From: Tenrec ecaudatus | Taxonomy: Eukaryota > Chordata > Mammalia > Afrosoricida > Tenrecidae | Length of the DNA stretch: 64,000 bases | NCBI RefSeq assembly: GCF_050624435.1 | Contig: NC_134539.1 | Location: 123,921,525 to 123,985,524 of the forward strand | Reading direction: 5' to 3' | Shown here: positions 37,030 through 48,020 of the stretch, piece by piece | Position numbering within the stretch: position 1 is the stretch's first letter | Layout: every line of letters starts with the position of its first letter | Notes under the pieces: generated by a model | Databases searched by the model: none | Told to the model about the DNA's origin: nothing | The model's input: the letters and a program-made list of their open reading frames with translations, nothing else | Position numbers and translations under genes: made by a program

Positions 37030-37240
37030 TGCTTGCCTATTTACAGCAGCATTATGATGAAAAGAAAGGAAGTATCCACTAGAAGACAAATCGAAGTCTC
37101 TGATACATAGAGTAATAGAACATATCTACAAGGTAAAAATGGAATGTTCTGTTGATAATACACAAAGAGTCCTACAGGTCCATAAAAAAGGACAAAAACC
37201 TAAACTCACTGCGATCAAGTCATTCTGAAATGAGTAAGGT
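37030..37240 (+). mobile_element. Possible L1 3' fragment
   Basis: Blocks such as ACAGCAGCATTATGATG and CCACTAGAAGACAAATCG follow L1 3'UTR order loosely. Confidence 0.35.
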
Positions 37241-37569
37241 TCTATGAATAAACTTTAGTAGTAGAAGTAATACAGATGATCGGCAGCATATGAAAAAGAT
37301 CTTCAACTCCTCTAATAGCCGGAGAGCTTGGACTCCACCAGATTTTTCCACCTGATGTAATTGAACTATTGAATTACATGAAATGTGAATTGTATGCCCA
37401 TAAAACTGTTGGGGGAAAAGCCCATTTAACAAAGTGACAGCAATAAAACCCTACCCAATAACAACAACAACAACAGAGAGATGCAGGGAAAAACCAACCT
37501 TCTACGCAGTATAACTGAAAAAAATGAATTTGCACTGTCTTTGGGAAAGTAATGTCGCTGTATCCGTAC

Positions 37570-38075
37570 ATAATGCTTACCCCCTTGATTCTGACTAGCT
37601 CCAGGTCTCTGCACATTCTTTGTAGCACTGTGCCTTCTTGAGTTGCCCTTTGGAAATTTCTGTTCAGCTCTTTTCCTTCATCTTTGTTTTTCCATTCGCA
37701 TTAGCTCTATGATCAAGAGCAAGTTTAGAGTCTCTTCTGACATCTACTTTGATCTTTTCTTTCTTTCCAGTCTTTTTAATGACCTTTTGCTGTCGTTCCT
37801 GTATTCTGTGCTTGATGTCAACCCACTGCCTCTCAGGCCTTCTGTCACTAGTGCTCAGTGAGTCACAGCTCTTTTTGAGATGTTTTAGAATTTCAGGTGG
37901 GATGTGCTCAAGGTGGCTCTCATGCCCGTGTTTTAATCTTCTTGAACGTGGTCTGTCCCTCAGTCAGCCCCTGGCCTGGTTTTAGCTGCTGATGTCGAGC
38001 GTCTCCGTTGCCTCTCCCCACAGATGTGGTCCTTTAGCTTCCCGTGCAGTTAGGGCCCCACCAGCAAGGCACAGG
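37570..38075 (-). mobile_element. RTE LINE, inverted 5' part
   Basis: The block CCAGGTCTCTGCACATTC to TTTAGAGTCTCTTCTGAC is the same as 3338-3460 and is minus-strand RTE sequence upstream of the reverse transcriptase. It abuts a plus-strand RTE reverse-transcriptase segment at about 38090, which suggests one insertion with an inverted 5' end. Confidence 0.6.
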
Positions 38076-38089
38076 GCCCGCCCGAAAGC

Positions 38090-39470
38090 TGCTCTGCTTT
38101 GAGGAGGCAGCTCTTCTTCAGTTGCACGCCAGACTATGTGAAAGGCAGCTGCCTGGCCAAAAGGCTGGGAGAGATCCCTATTTGTACCAACATCAAAGGC
38201 AGAAATGATGAAACAATACCATTGGTCTTACGTGCAAAGAAATTTTTTGTAGACGAAAATTCAAAAACAGTTGCAGCAACACATCAATAGGGGGCTTCCA
38301 GAAATTCCAGCCAGATTCAGCAGTGCACGTGGCACAAGGGCAATCGATGCTGATGTCAGGTGGGTCTTGGCTGAAAGCAGAGAATGCCAGAAAGATGTTC
38401 CCCGTGTTTTATGGACTCTACTATGGCTTGAAATTGTTGTATCCTAAAAGATTATGGACGACATTGTGAAGAATGGGAATTCCAGAACATTTCGTTGTGT
38501 TTATGCAGAAACTGTGCATAGAGCAAGAAGCAGTCATTGAAGCAAAGGAAGGGGACACTGGTTTAAAGTCAGGAAAACTGTGCATGAGAATTGTGTCCTT
38601 TCCTCATACTCTTTATTCAAGATCTGTCTGTTGAGCAAGATCCAAGAAGCTGCTTGGTGGAAGAAGAGTGAGACGTCAGGATCGAAAGAAGACTCATTAG
38701 GAGCCTGTGAAAGGCAGATGACACAACCTTGCCGAAAGCCAAGAGGACGTGAAGCACCTAGAGATGGAGATCCAAGATTTCAGCCTTCAGGATAAATTGC
38801 AACTCAATATAAACAAAGCAAAGCCCTCACAACTGGACCAATAGGTGACACGATAAACAGAGAAAAGGTTGACGTCATCAAGGGCTTGATCTTTCTTGGA
38901 TCCACCGTCAATGTTCATGGACGTAGCAGTTGAGAAATCAAAAGACACACTAGACGTAGTGCCTTTGGCAAATCTGCAGCACAAGATCTCTTTAAAGTGT
39001 TGAAGAGCAAGGATGTCACTTTGATAGCTAAGGTGAACCTGACCCATGCCGTGACATTGTCAGTCACCTCAGATGCACGTGAAGGTTGGACGGTGAATCA
39101 GGAAGATCAAAGAAGAACCGGTGCCTTTGAGTTGTGGGCTTGTGACGAGGACTGACAGTATCATGGACCTCAAGAAGAAGACACACATCTGTCTTGGAAG
39201 AAGTGCAGTCTCACAGGAGAGGAGGGCAAGACTTCATCGCTTGTACCTCGGACGTGTTGTCAGGAGAGACCAGTTCTGGAGAAGGACATCATCTTGGTAA
39301 AGTAGAGGGGCAGCGAAAAGGAGGAAGGCCCTTGAAGAAACGCATCGACACAGTAGCGGCAGCAGTGGCTCAAACACCACCGCCGAGGGCACCTCACAGC
39401 ACACCCTCTGTGGGCTCTCACCTTCAGAAATAGGCACCTTCCCCAACTTGCTTCAGAGAAGTCCGCTCAC
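38090..39470 (+). mobile_element. RTE LINE, reverse transcriptase to 3' ORF end
   Basis: Sense-strand translation across several frames gives the RTE order: a V-R-W-V-L-A-E-S-R-E-C-Q-K-D-V stretch, M-G-I-P-E-H-F-V-V, D-D-T-T-like region, L-F-L-G-S-T-like region, and a C-terminal block with D-Q-F-W-R-R-T-S. Stops and frameshifts show it is dead. The catalytic Y-A-D-D-like motif is degraded. Confidence 0.75.
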
Positions 39471-39509
39471 TAGAGTGCTGTTGATCGTAACAACAATCTA
39501 GACAAAGCA

Positions 39510-39885
39510 TCAGTGCTCGACCGTAAGGAAGTAGGTACATTATGAAAAATTGATGCAATGAAATACTGTGTAATTATTTAAGAAAATAAATAAGCTTGAT
39601 AAGTTCTGACCTGGAAAGATAGAAAGTGTTCAGAGTATGTTGAGTGAATGAAACAAATTATTGCACAATATATCTAACACAAACCCCTTTCTAGAAAGAA
39701 GAAAAGGCTATGCAATATAATTATATTTAAAAGACTACAATGATGTGATAAAGCTGGAAAACGACATCTTCAAAGAATTGGAAGGATGGAGGATTTTTTT
39801 TAACCTAATCTGTGCCTTTATATGTAACACGGGGCATAGGGCAATTTTCACTATATTTTTGAATAAAATATTTTTAATTGAAAAA
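39510..39885 (+). mobile_element. L1 LINE 3' end
   Basis: GCAATGAAATACTGTGTAATTATTTAAG, ACCTGGAAAGATAGAAAG and TGAGTGAATGAAAC are sense L1 3' blocks directly after the RTE element. Confidence 0.6.
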
Positions 39886-40232
39886 AATAGCATGACTAGA
39901 AAAAACTCATAGGAGCAAGAGCTTACAGGGTGTATTTGTTTTACATGCCTTTGTTATATCCCAGATGCTAGCCTGGCTTTGGGGGCTTAAGTATGATGGA
40001 CTCAAGCTAACTGTACCTCACACAGAAATGATTCTTAAGATTTCTGGAGCTCACAGAGGCTTCTCCGTTTCCCCAGGGGCACTTCCCAGAACGGCTCACT
40101 TCTGCCTGTCCCATGACGTCATCCCGGGGCAGAACTTAGTCCCCTTTCTTGAATTCTTCCTCCCCTGAAACAGTCCCCTGGGCATTTTGTATATAGCACA
40201 CGTTCCTGAAAATTATACAGCAAATAAATTTG

Positions 40233-40625
40233 AAACAATTTTATTGGGCGCCTTTACAAATCTTATAACAATCCACAATTCAACTAGATCAAACATAATT
40301 GTACAATTGCTGTCACCATCATTTTCAAAACATTTTCTTCTTGAACTCTTTGATATCAGCTCCCTTAGCAAATCATTTTAAATCGAGCCTTATACTTGTC
40401 TGTTGGACTTTGTGTCATGTGTTTGCTACCATTTCCCCGTGTATTCGCATCATACCTTTCTTCGCTGCTCTTTCTTGAATCTGTTCTCCCCCAAGCTGTG
40501 ACTCCTTCGCCTTGCTTGGCAGACGGAGTCAGATGCCTTGTTTATTTCCTACTGTTCTCGAGACGTCTTCCCTACCCAGGGCACCATATCAAAGTATATC
40601 CTCTGACAAAGATAGTTCCCTGAGA
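40233..40625 (-). mobile_element. Old 5'-truncated copy of the 2.35-kb family
   Basis: ACAATTTTATTGGGCGCCTTTACAAATC opens the reversed 3' end, and the match weakens after about 40380. Heavily diverged. Confidence 0.5.
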
Positions 40626-41079
40626 AATCTGGTATTCGCTGCTAAAATAATAATTTTCTCCACATTAATTATCTTTGTTTTCCCTAAATAATGCCTATGC
40701 TTTGGTCAGTAGTGTTGATAAAGTAGGCCTTAGTTGACCTTGACTTCCTGGTGTGAAACACAAAGAGTTATGAAATTTTGGCATTCTTATACTATAGTAT
40801 CATATTTTCATTTCATTAGAGGCAGGGGCAAATGACTCTTGATGAAGCTAGAACATCTGTCTTAAAAGAAGCAAGCTGTATAACTAAAGAGGGTAAGTAA
40901 AATACAACTCGTGAAGTTGCCCTGTTCTTCCTTGCTAGAAGAGTGGTAAAAACGTGGCCGTGTGTCAAGTTCTGTGGCAGAAAGACGCCTGAAGTGAGAG
41001 CTAGAGAGCGTGTAAGCTTTACATGCTGCTGATCAGAGACAGACAGCACAGCACGGTGGATAGGAATAAGCCTTTTAAT

Positions 41080-41165
41080 ATTAGCAAAAACTGGATTCTG
41101 CCATTTACCGATTCTCCGTTTCCTCGTCTGGAAACTGAACCTAGTAATACTGTGAATACGCAAGG
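41080..41165 (-). repeat. Possible MIR remnant
   Basis: Block GATTCTCCGTTTCCTCGTCTGG resembles the reversed MIR 3' part; the strand and limits are uncertain. Confidence 0.35.
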
Positions 41166-41589
41166 CCATCGGTGTGGCGCATAGTGGTGGCTCATCAGGT
41201 CAGACCTCCAGGGGCAATGTCATGAACGGCAGGCTTGGATAGCCCCGTGCTTCTGCTGCGCCTTTACTCGGAGGCCTAAGAGGCTTCTCAAACTTCACGT
41301 ATTCCACCCTTCTCCTCATTTTAGTTATCTCAAGAAATAATGTTTCTAGTCACATCCAGTCCACCAACATTATTAGAGTCTTCTTGGACTCCCTCCATCA
41401 CCCCACTCAGTCCATTTAGTAAATCCCATCAGTTCTGTGTCAGTGTAAATGACCAGAGTTGTTCTTGTTGAAGTTCACGCCACTGTCACCGTTCCCTGGG
41501 TGGATACGCGAGCCTCGTCCTCCGTCTGCTTCTGGCCCCGACAGCTGTCCTTTTCCACACACGAGTTAGAGGGACCCTTTCTCCAACCC

Positions 41590-41790
41590 TAGGGGCCTGG
41601 GAGGTGCAGTGGACGGCAGTTCAGGGTGCTAACCTCAAGGTCAGCACTTGGAGCCCACCAGCTCCTCAGTGATCAATGTGCAGCTGTCTCGTCCCATCGA
41701 GGAATGGCCTTGGGACCCAGAAGGCAGTGCTGCTCTGTCCCACGGGGTCTGTAAGTCGGGACCGACTCCATAGCAGTCGTCTGAGCTTAC
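41590..41790 (+). repeat. AfroSINE
   Basis: Sense SINE: CTGGGAGGTGCAGTGGACG head, GAGCCCACCAGCTCCTCAG middle, GTCGGGACCGACTCCATAGC tail. Confidence 0.75.
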
Positions 41791-42159
41791 ATGGATAAAA
41801 CTTTCACTGTTTGAATTTCTCCAACGGTTTCCCATCACATCTAGAGGAAAATCTGTAAAATATCTGTGGTCTACAAGATCCTTCATCTATTCCAGGCATT
41901 GCTATTCTTTGAACATAGTCATGCCTTCCCACTTTCTATTCTCTCTGCTGGAAGTGCGCTTCATTCAGCTTTTGCAAACCCTGCCCCTTTATTTCATTCC
42001 GTTCTCTGCCCAAAGGCTAGCTCATATTTAGAAACCTTCTGACCGTGCTGTCCGTCTCTATTTCTTATCCCTTTTAATGTTTCTTCTGTAGGTCTTATCT
42101 CTACTTGACATTTTCTATTCATTTTTTTTTCTCTTTCTGGAAGGATTTTGTTGTGTTCA

Positions 42160-42312
42160 CTCTTGAGCTGCTAGTGACAAGGTCATTGGTTCCAGTCCAC
42201 CAGCACTTCTGTGGGAGAGAGAGAGGCTGTATGCCCCACCAAGATTTACAGTCTCGGAAACCTATGTAGAATCACTTTGAGTCAGAATCAATCCAGTGGC
42301 GGGGGGTTGGTA
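42160..42312 (+). repeat. AfroSINE, 5' part decayed
   Basis: Middle and tail blocks CCAGTCCACCAGCACTTCTG and TGAGTCAGAATCAATCCAG in sense. Confidence 0.65.
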
Positions 42313-42515
42313 TTAGTACCTCTGGCTCTCAATGATTTACTGACTAGATGGATGTTTGAGTGAACTGCTTCCCCCCCTCCTCCCTCAGCTATACTTGTAT
42401 CTAACTGATGCAATTTTTTAAAATCCTTAGGAAAAAATGTTTCATCGGTCACCCCGTCACCCCAAAGTAAAACTTGAACATTTAGGGAATCAAGCTACTC
42501 CTTAACTTTCCTCTG

Positions 42516-42745
42516 ACAGTTTAAGACATGACAAAATAAAAATAACTTACAAATTAGCAAGGTTTCTTGGGGTGGGGCGGGGAGGAAGGGGAAAATGAGG
42601 AGCTGATACCAAGGGCTCGAGTAGACAGCACCTGCTTTGAGAATGATGGTGGCAGCATACGTGCGAATGCGCTCGACAGTGGATGAGTGCATGGGTTGTG
42701 ATAAGAGATGTAAGAGCCCCAGTAAAATGATTTCTAAAAAGAAAA
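42516..42745 (+). mobile_element. Short sense 3'-end copy of the 2.35-kb family
   Basis: The 3' blocks are in sense order (GACAAAATAAAAATAACTTAC, GGAGCTGATACCAAGGGC, GTGCATGGGTTGTGATAAGAG) and end in an A-rich tail AAAAAGAAAAAAA. A 5'-truncated insertion. Confidence 0.65.
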
Positions 42746-42939
42746 AAATCCCCAACTATTTATGGAGCAATTTTCCATTCTCACCATCTCAAGAACACAA
42801 CTCAGTGCCATCCTTTGCATTCACCGTGTTGTACGGTGACCACGGCCTCGTCGCAGACTGTCCCGTCTCCCCAGATAGAAACTGTGCGTTGAACACACAC
42901 CCTCGCTTGTCCTCTCGTCCCCTGGCGATCTGAAGTCTG

Positions 42940-43660
42940 CTTCTGTCTCGACAGGTTTGCCCAGGCTAGAGCTTTTCTATGATGGAATAAGACACTATCT
43001 GTCTCTTACCCCTGGGCGGATTTCGTGTAGCATGTTTTCAAGGTCTGTCCACATGGCAGCACACCGTTAGTTGCTGTGGTGCCATTGAGACTCACGGTCA
43101 CTCCGTGCACTTGTGCTGGAACTGTGGAGACCCTGCCCTCTGCTTTCCTCAACAGCGAGGCCATTTTCACTTCCCTACCAGCAGTCTGTGATGATGGTTC
43201 CACTTGCTGCTCACGCTCTTAGTTCCAGTCAGAGCCATCCTAAGCAGCACCCAAAACTCACTGCCACCAAGTTGATTCTGCATCACAGTGACCTTCTAAG
43301 AGAGGGTGGAATTGCCCCTGTGGGTTTCTGAGCCTGTCACTCTTTGCAGGACTAGAAAGACTTCCCTTTAGCCCACGGCGTGGCTGGTGGTCTCAACCTG
43401 CTGACAGCAGCTGGGCAGTGAGCAGCCCAGCACATTGCCCACTGTGTGGGTGGGAAATGGTACCTTATTGTGGTTTTGATAGCCGTTTCCCTCCTATCGG
43501 GGGATGTTGAACATATTTCCATGTCCTTCCGGCCACTGATGTATCTTTTTGGAGAAGATAAATAACTTTGTTGAGAACTACAATATTAGTATGCGAGTTG
43601 GTATCTTCTCCTGTTTGGGTTAAATGCTTCTTGATTGTATCTCTAGTGTATGTTATTAGA
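42940..43660 (-). mobile_element. L1 LINE 3' region split by a SINE
   Basis: TTTTCAAGGTCTGTCCACATGG, TTCACTTCCCTACCAGCAGTC and, beyond the SINE at 43228-43440, ATTGTGGTTTTGATAGCCGTTTCC are reversed L1 blocks in the right order. Confidence 0.65.
43228..43440 (-). repeat. AfroSINE nested in an L1 fragment
   Basis: Reversed SINE: CTCACTGCCACCAAGTTGATTC tail side, GGCGTGGCTGGTGGTCTCAACC middle, AGCCCAGCACATTGCCCACTG head. Splits the minus-strand L1 at 42940-43660. Confidence 0.75.
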
Positions 43661-43880
43661 ACAGGATGTAAATTACTGCCCATGAACCAAAGGTGGCTTG
43701 CTGCCTCTCTTTTATATGGCTTGTAAGCTAAGAAAGCCTTTTACATTTTTAATTGGTTGTGGGGAAAATCAAAAGAAGAATATTTCATGACACGTAGAAA
43801 TTATGTGAAATTCACCCTCTATAAATGATATTTATAGCCACACCCATATTGTCTGTGACGGCCTCATGGACAGGCTAGAG

Positions 43881-44078
43881 CAGTGGCTCTCAGCCTCCCT
43901 CACGCCACGGCCCTTTCATGCAGCCCCTCATGTGGTGGGGACCCCCCCCAACCATAAAATTATTTTCGTTGCTACTTCATCACTGGAATTTTGCTACTGC
44001 GATGAGCTGGGCGATCCCTATGAAAGGGTCATTAGACCTCCAAAGGGGTCACGAGGACGCACAGGTTGAGAGCCACTG
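43881..44078 (-). mobile_element. SPIN-like hAT MITE, 198 bp
   Basis: The ends CAGTGGCTCTCAGCCT and AGGTTGAGAGCCACTG form a 16-bp terminal inverted repeat with one mismatch. The flanks GGCTAGAG (43873-43880) and GGCTAGAC (44079-44086) form an 8-bp target duplication differing at one base, as expected for hAT elements. Internal blocks (ACCATAAAATTATTTTCGTTGC, TGAAAGGGTCATTAGACC, CAAAGGGGTCACGAGG) match the non-autonomous SPIN family as I remember it, shortened by an internal deletion. SPIN entered several tetrapods by horizontal transfer. No transposase coding. Confidence 0.8.
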
Positions 44079-44794
44079 GGCTAGACCATTGTGCAGTTGC
44101 CATAGAGACGACACAGCCGCCGCCTAAAGAAAAGGCTTGCAGAGCCGGTGTGGGGAGTCTCTGATCACTGCTGGCCTGCGTCGCCCTGCAGAGAGTCAGT
44201 GGTATTCACTCAACCCAAAATTTAATCTTAGGTTTGTTCTCACACATGACCCGAGATGTTTTTTATCTGGGTATGTATATTAAAGTATTACTGATAACAA
44301 TAGAATGTGAAATTCCTAAAGTATCACTTTCATGTTCAACTGTTACTACCATTAAAAATAGCTCCCACCCATGAAGATCCCAGCTTTCGAAGATATTATT
44401 CACAGCTAAAATAAGAGGTTTTGATTAAATTACCTCCAGAGCCTCCTTTATCTCCAAGTTGTGTAGGGAAGGCTGTTGGAGTATCAGTACACTGCCTGTG
44501 TCCCTTCGACAGGGGCGTTTCATGTCCTAGGACTTTGTAGGGCCCTGCTCTAGTGACAGTATTTCGGAGTATTTTCTTACCGGTTTAAGTAGGAGCATCT
44601 TCCCACACTTCCAAGTTTCCTTTGAACTTTTTTTTTTAATGACAGGCTCCAAAGTGATTGGGTATCCAGATGGCAGAGATTCCGAATGATGTGCACTTTG
44701 TGAGAAGGGGCCTGTTGACCACCGCCTCGGGCGTGCTATGTGGGGGTCTTTGAGCACACATTGACTGAAGGAACTATCTCCTGGGTCAAAATAA

Positions 44795-45130
44795 CAAAGT
44801 GGTAAAGTTCTAACTCCTGAGATGGGAGGCATAGAATTGCCCACGTGGCAACCACCAGTCAGAATCAACTCCACAGCAACGAAGAGCCGCCCTTGGCAAT
44901 ACTGACTGGTGGTTCCCCGGCGAGTGTGCACCTGCCCCATGACTGACCTGCTCCTCACTCACAGAGGGTGGGCACACGGGGCCCTTGATCACAGTGAGTC
45001 TCCTCCGACTTCCGCAGAGATGGGACCCCGAGCACAGTGCACCCAGCAGTAGCCTTGCTGTGGTGACTTCACCACCCTACCTTCTGGTGGTTGATCCACC
45101 AACCTTGCAGTTAGCAGCTCAGTGCCTAAG
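44795..45130. repeat. Degenerate AfroSINE pieces on both strands
   Basis: About 44800-44890 resembles a sense tail (CAGTCAGAATCAACTCCACAGC) and 45070-45130 a reversed head (GATCCACCAACCTTGCAGTTAGC). Both decayed. Confidence 0.45.
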
Positions 45131-45899
45131 CATTTTAAACTAAATGTTTAAAAGCAAAATGTGATTTATTCCTAAAGGACGGCCCTCTCGTCCCTATTGG
45201 TTAGGGCTGAGATTTCACTAAGATCACGGCACCCACGCCTCACAGGCGCTCTTGGTCGGAATGGACATTTTCCAGACGACTAGGTGTAACGCCTTTTCCC
45301 CTCAAAGCCTTTCGTCTCTCAAGTGACTCAGTGGCCGTGATTCCCAAACAGGGATGTTCTCGGATGAGTATGCAGATTTCCCTTTGGCTCGTAGTCAGCG
45401 GCGCCCCGTGTGGCTCCAGACTCAGCTGTGGTTTTCTGTGTGTTTCTAGTTCTCTGTACTCTCCAACCTCTGATTGGCAGCTCCATTATGGAGACACATT
45501 TTAACAAACTTACGATGTTTCGATGGTTATGACTAGTCGTGCTTGGTAAATGCTATGTTTAGAACCCAAACATGGAGCTTGAATAAGAGTTGTTGCTGCT
45601 GTTCCCCAGCTTGCGTCCCCCCACCCCCCACCCCAAAGGAGATCTATAGGAGCTTTGTGAGTGTCTTAAGGTACGACCCTCCACTGCTTGCTTGCTTGCT
45701 TTTTAATGTTTTTTCCCACTGCTTTCAAAGTAGGGTCACTCATAAGTCCTTTCATATTCCAAATGGCCACCCTAGTTGCTAGATGGTCTTTCATTCTGGT
45801 TTGGTTTTGGAGCTGCAGTGTTTAGAGGATGGTCATAATTAGGCATCACGCCTCATACGCTCTTTGCCCAGCTTTTAAACTCCTGAAGCTCAGGCCGCA

Positions 45900-46085
45900 T
45901 GCCGCCACCACGCACTGCTGTCCAGCCAATTCCCACTCAGAGCAGCCCAAGACTGGCTTTCCCACTGTGAGTTTTGATGGCGAGAGAGCCTCATCATTCT
46001 CAAAGGGAGAGGTTGGAGGGCTTGAACCACCAGCCTTGCAGCTAGCAGCCCAATGCCCAAGTCACAGCACCACCAGGGCTCCTGC
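45900..46085 (-). repeat. AfroSINE
   Basis: Reversed SINE: CCAATTCCCACTCAGAGCAGCCC tail side, GGGCTTGAACCACCAGCC B-box region, CAGCACCACCAGGGCTCCTG head. Confidence 0.85.
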
Positions 46086-46394
46086 ACTCCACACCAATTA
46101 AATTAGAGTAGCAACGAGAGCCCCAGTTAGCGGTGTTTTTCACGATCCCAGGTGATTCCATTGTGAAGCAAGACCGGGAAACCGCTGGCTTTACTTATTA
46201 ACCAGATAGTTTAGTTTTAAGTGGCTCTTTCCCCTAGCTACCAGGCTGTGGTTCATATGGTCCATTCGTACTGTGGACGAATTGTTTTCTTGAGCGTGAT
46301 TACTTATTATAACATTTTCCCCCCTGGATCTGTTTCTTTTTCAGATTTTTACAACCCATCCACCTGTTCTTATTTAAGAAAAAATAAAACAAGT

Positions 46395-46600
46395 AACTCA
46401 AACCCATTGTCATCAAGCTGACTCCAGCTCATGGCAACCCTGTTGTTACTGAGTGGGACTGTCCCATGGGGATTGGTTGTAGTCTCTACACGAGCAGACC
46501 ATAAGCCCTTCTTCCATGGTGCCATGAGGCGGGTTCAAACTGCCAAACTAGGTTAGTAGTCAGTCGCACACCATGTGTGCCGCCCACGAACCTCACCTGT
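46395..46600 (-). repeat. AfroSINE
   Basis: Reversed SINE: CCCATTGTCATCAAGCTGACTCC tail side and GGTTCAAACTGCCAAAC B-box region, about 360 bp before the last HSF5 exon. Confidence 0.75.
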
Positions 46601-46958
46601 GTCCGTAACAAGGAGGAAATGAATTTTCACTTGTGTGGGGTATGTTTTACCTGATCCCTTGGACACCGCTTCTTTCTTCTTCCCTTGTCATAAAAGGCAA
46701 CTCAACTGAAAAGAGGCTTGGCCACATCCATGAGAGAAGAGAAACATTAAATTTTGTAGGTCCCTTTTACACTAGGCTGTATCCATGGGCCCTAGAGTTA
46801 CAAGAATGCCCCCACGTTGAGACTGCTGGGACCTTATTATCCTAGAGCCAATGCTACAGGTGAGAACTAGGCCAGCAGTGCTTTGTGTTTGCAGACGGCT
46901 ACAGAAGTCTACTGTCTGCGAGGCTCCGACTGAGTAAACAATCCCCCTCTCTTTCTAG

Positions 46959-47029
46959 ATCTGCATCTGCTGGTGGACGTGGCCTGCAAGCAGGAGCACT
47001 TTCCCAAGGAGGAAGAGTTGAAAGAATGA
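46959..47029 (+). CDS. HSF5: HSF5 terminal coding exon, C-terminus and stop
   Basis: A strong acceptor (CCCCCTCTCTTTCTAG, ending 46958) is followed by AT, completing the Asp codon from the previous exon, then 22 codons L-H-L-L-V-D-V-A-C-K-Q to E-E-E-L-K-E and TGA at 47027-47029. The charged C-terminus matches human HSF5 from memory. With the other three exons this gives 288 C-terminal residues, about half of a protein near 600 residues in human. The exon continues into the 3'UTR. Confidence 0.94.
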
Positions 47030-47745
47030 GGAATGGGTGACACACGTGACACTGTGCGCAAGCTGGAGCTGGAGGCAGACTAGCCTTGCACACGACACAC
47101 TGTTGGGACTTTTTCAGTTGTGTTAAGGAAAAAAAAAGTATTTTTCGTTTTGTTAATTGAGACTTTGGTCTTTTCTAGAACTGTTCAGTTCAGATAATTT
47201 ACCTCGATAAACTACTAAACGTCTCCGGGCCGTGGTTTTCTGCTGCCCCGCTCTCTTTCACACAAAAGCTCCTGGCGGCGCCTGCGGTCCTGGAGAACGA
47301 GGCGCGGTGTGTATGTGCTGGTGGGGCAGCCTGCCACAGGGGAGTGCCGTCCCTCTCTCATGTCACGTAGGATCCGTTTGAAGAAAGCTGTGTGAGCGAC
47401 GGAGGCATCTGAGGCCACCACGTCTGCAGGCCTCCCTGGGGCAAGGGGTGACGGGGCTGATTTTCTCAGTGCGTAACCAAGAACCGCTCTTGCTCTCCAA
47501 TCCAGCATTCTGTTTGAAGAGCAAGGTATCCGGACTTGGACCACTCATCACATGTACCTACCCCGAGCCGTCTTTATTAGTGGGAGCATTCTTCTGTTGT
47601 CATTTCTCTCCTTAGTTTTAATAATATATAATCATACATGGTAAGAAGGGTTTGTTAAGACATTGTTTACTGAAATGTCTTCTAAAGAAAAATCTTTAAC
47701 TTGTTTAATATAATTATATTAATAAATGCTGGTAGATTGAAATGT
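47030..47745 (+). other. HSF5: HSF5 3'UTR, short form
   Basis: This follows the HSF5 stop codon. It is unique, AT-rich sequence with an AATAAA signal at 47721-47726 after an AT-rich stretch, predicting cleavage near 47740-47750. The end point is inferred from the signal only. A longer form ending near 49060 is also possible (see the downstream signal). No repeat was noticed inside it. Confidence 0.6.
47721..47726 (+). terminator. Candidate HSF5 poly(A) signal (proximal)
   Basis: Canonical AATAAA about 690 bp after the HSF5 stop. It faces a minus-strand AATAAA at 47761-47766, so transcripts from both strands could end within about 50 bp of each other. Confidence 0.5.
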
Positions 47746-47760
47746 TTTAATGCTCACATT

Positions 47761-47766
47761 TTTATT
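47761..47766 (-). terminator. Minus-strand AATAAA convergent with HSF5
   Basis: The + strand reads TTTATT here, giving AATAAA on the minus strand about 255 nt downstream of the stop of the coding-like ORF at 48021. The sequence is AT-rich, so chance occurrence is easy. Confidence 0.25.
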
Positions 47767-48020
47767 AATATTGCAGGAAGCATGCCTGATATCTTTGTTT
47801 TGACGGGAAAATGTACAATGTATGAACAAAAACATTAAGGGATTTAACAGAATAGTTCTTATTTTAGATTTTGCACATGATTGGTATCAAGCCTCACCCA
47901 TGTAAGGTTTTTTGTACAAGTGTTGGGAAAAGTGGACTTTTAGCAAAAGCTACTCCTCTGACAACTTTTGATTGGCTTAAGCTTCTGAGACCGTGTTGGC
48001 TAGTGGGACGCCCAGGAGTG

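Larger units (their letters stand above)
20301..46958 (+). other. HSF5: HSF5 last intron, 26.7 kb
   Basis: A long, repeat-laden intron joining the split Asp codon (G at 20300, AT at 46959). Stretches where I recognised nothing: about 22020-22730, 23100-24610, 25680-26630, 28215-28860, 35735-37020, 40630-41580, 41800-42150, 43670-43870, 44090-44790 and 45135-45895. Confidence 0.85.

Noticed and set aside
44527-44958. 143-codon minus-strand ORF
   Set aside because: Runs into a SINE-derived piece and shows no protein family features.
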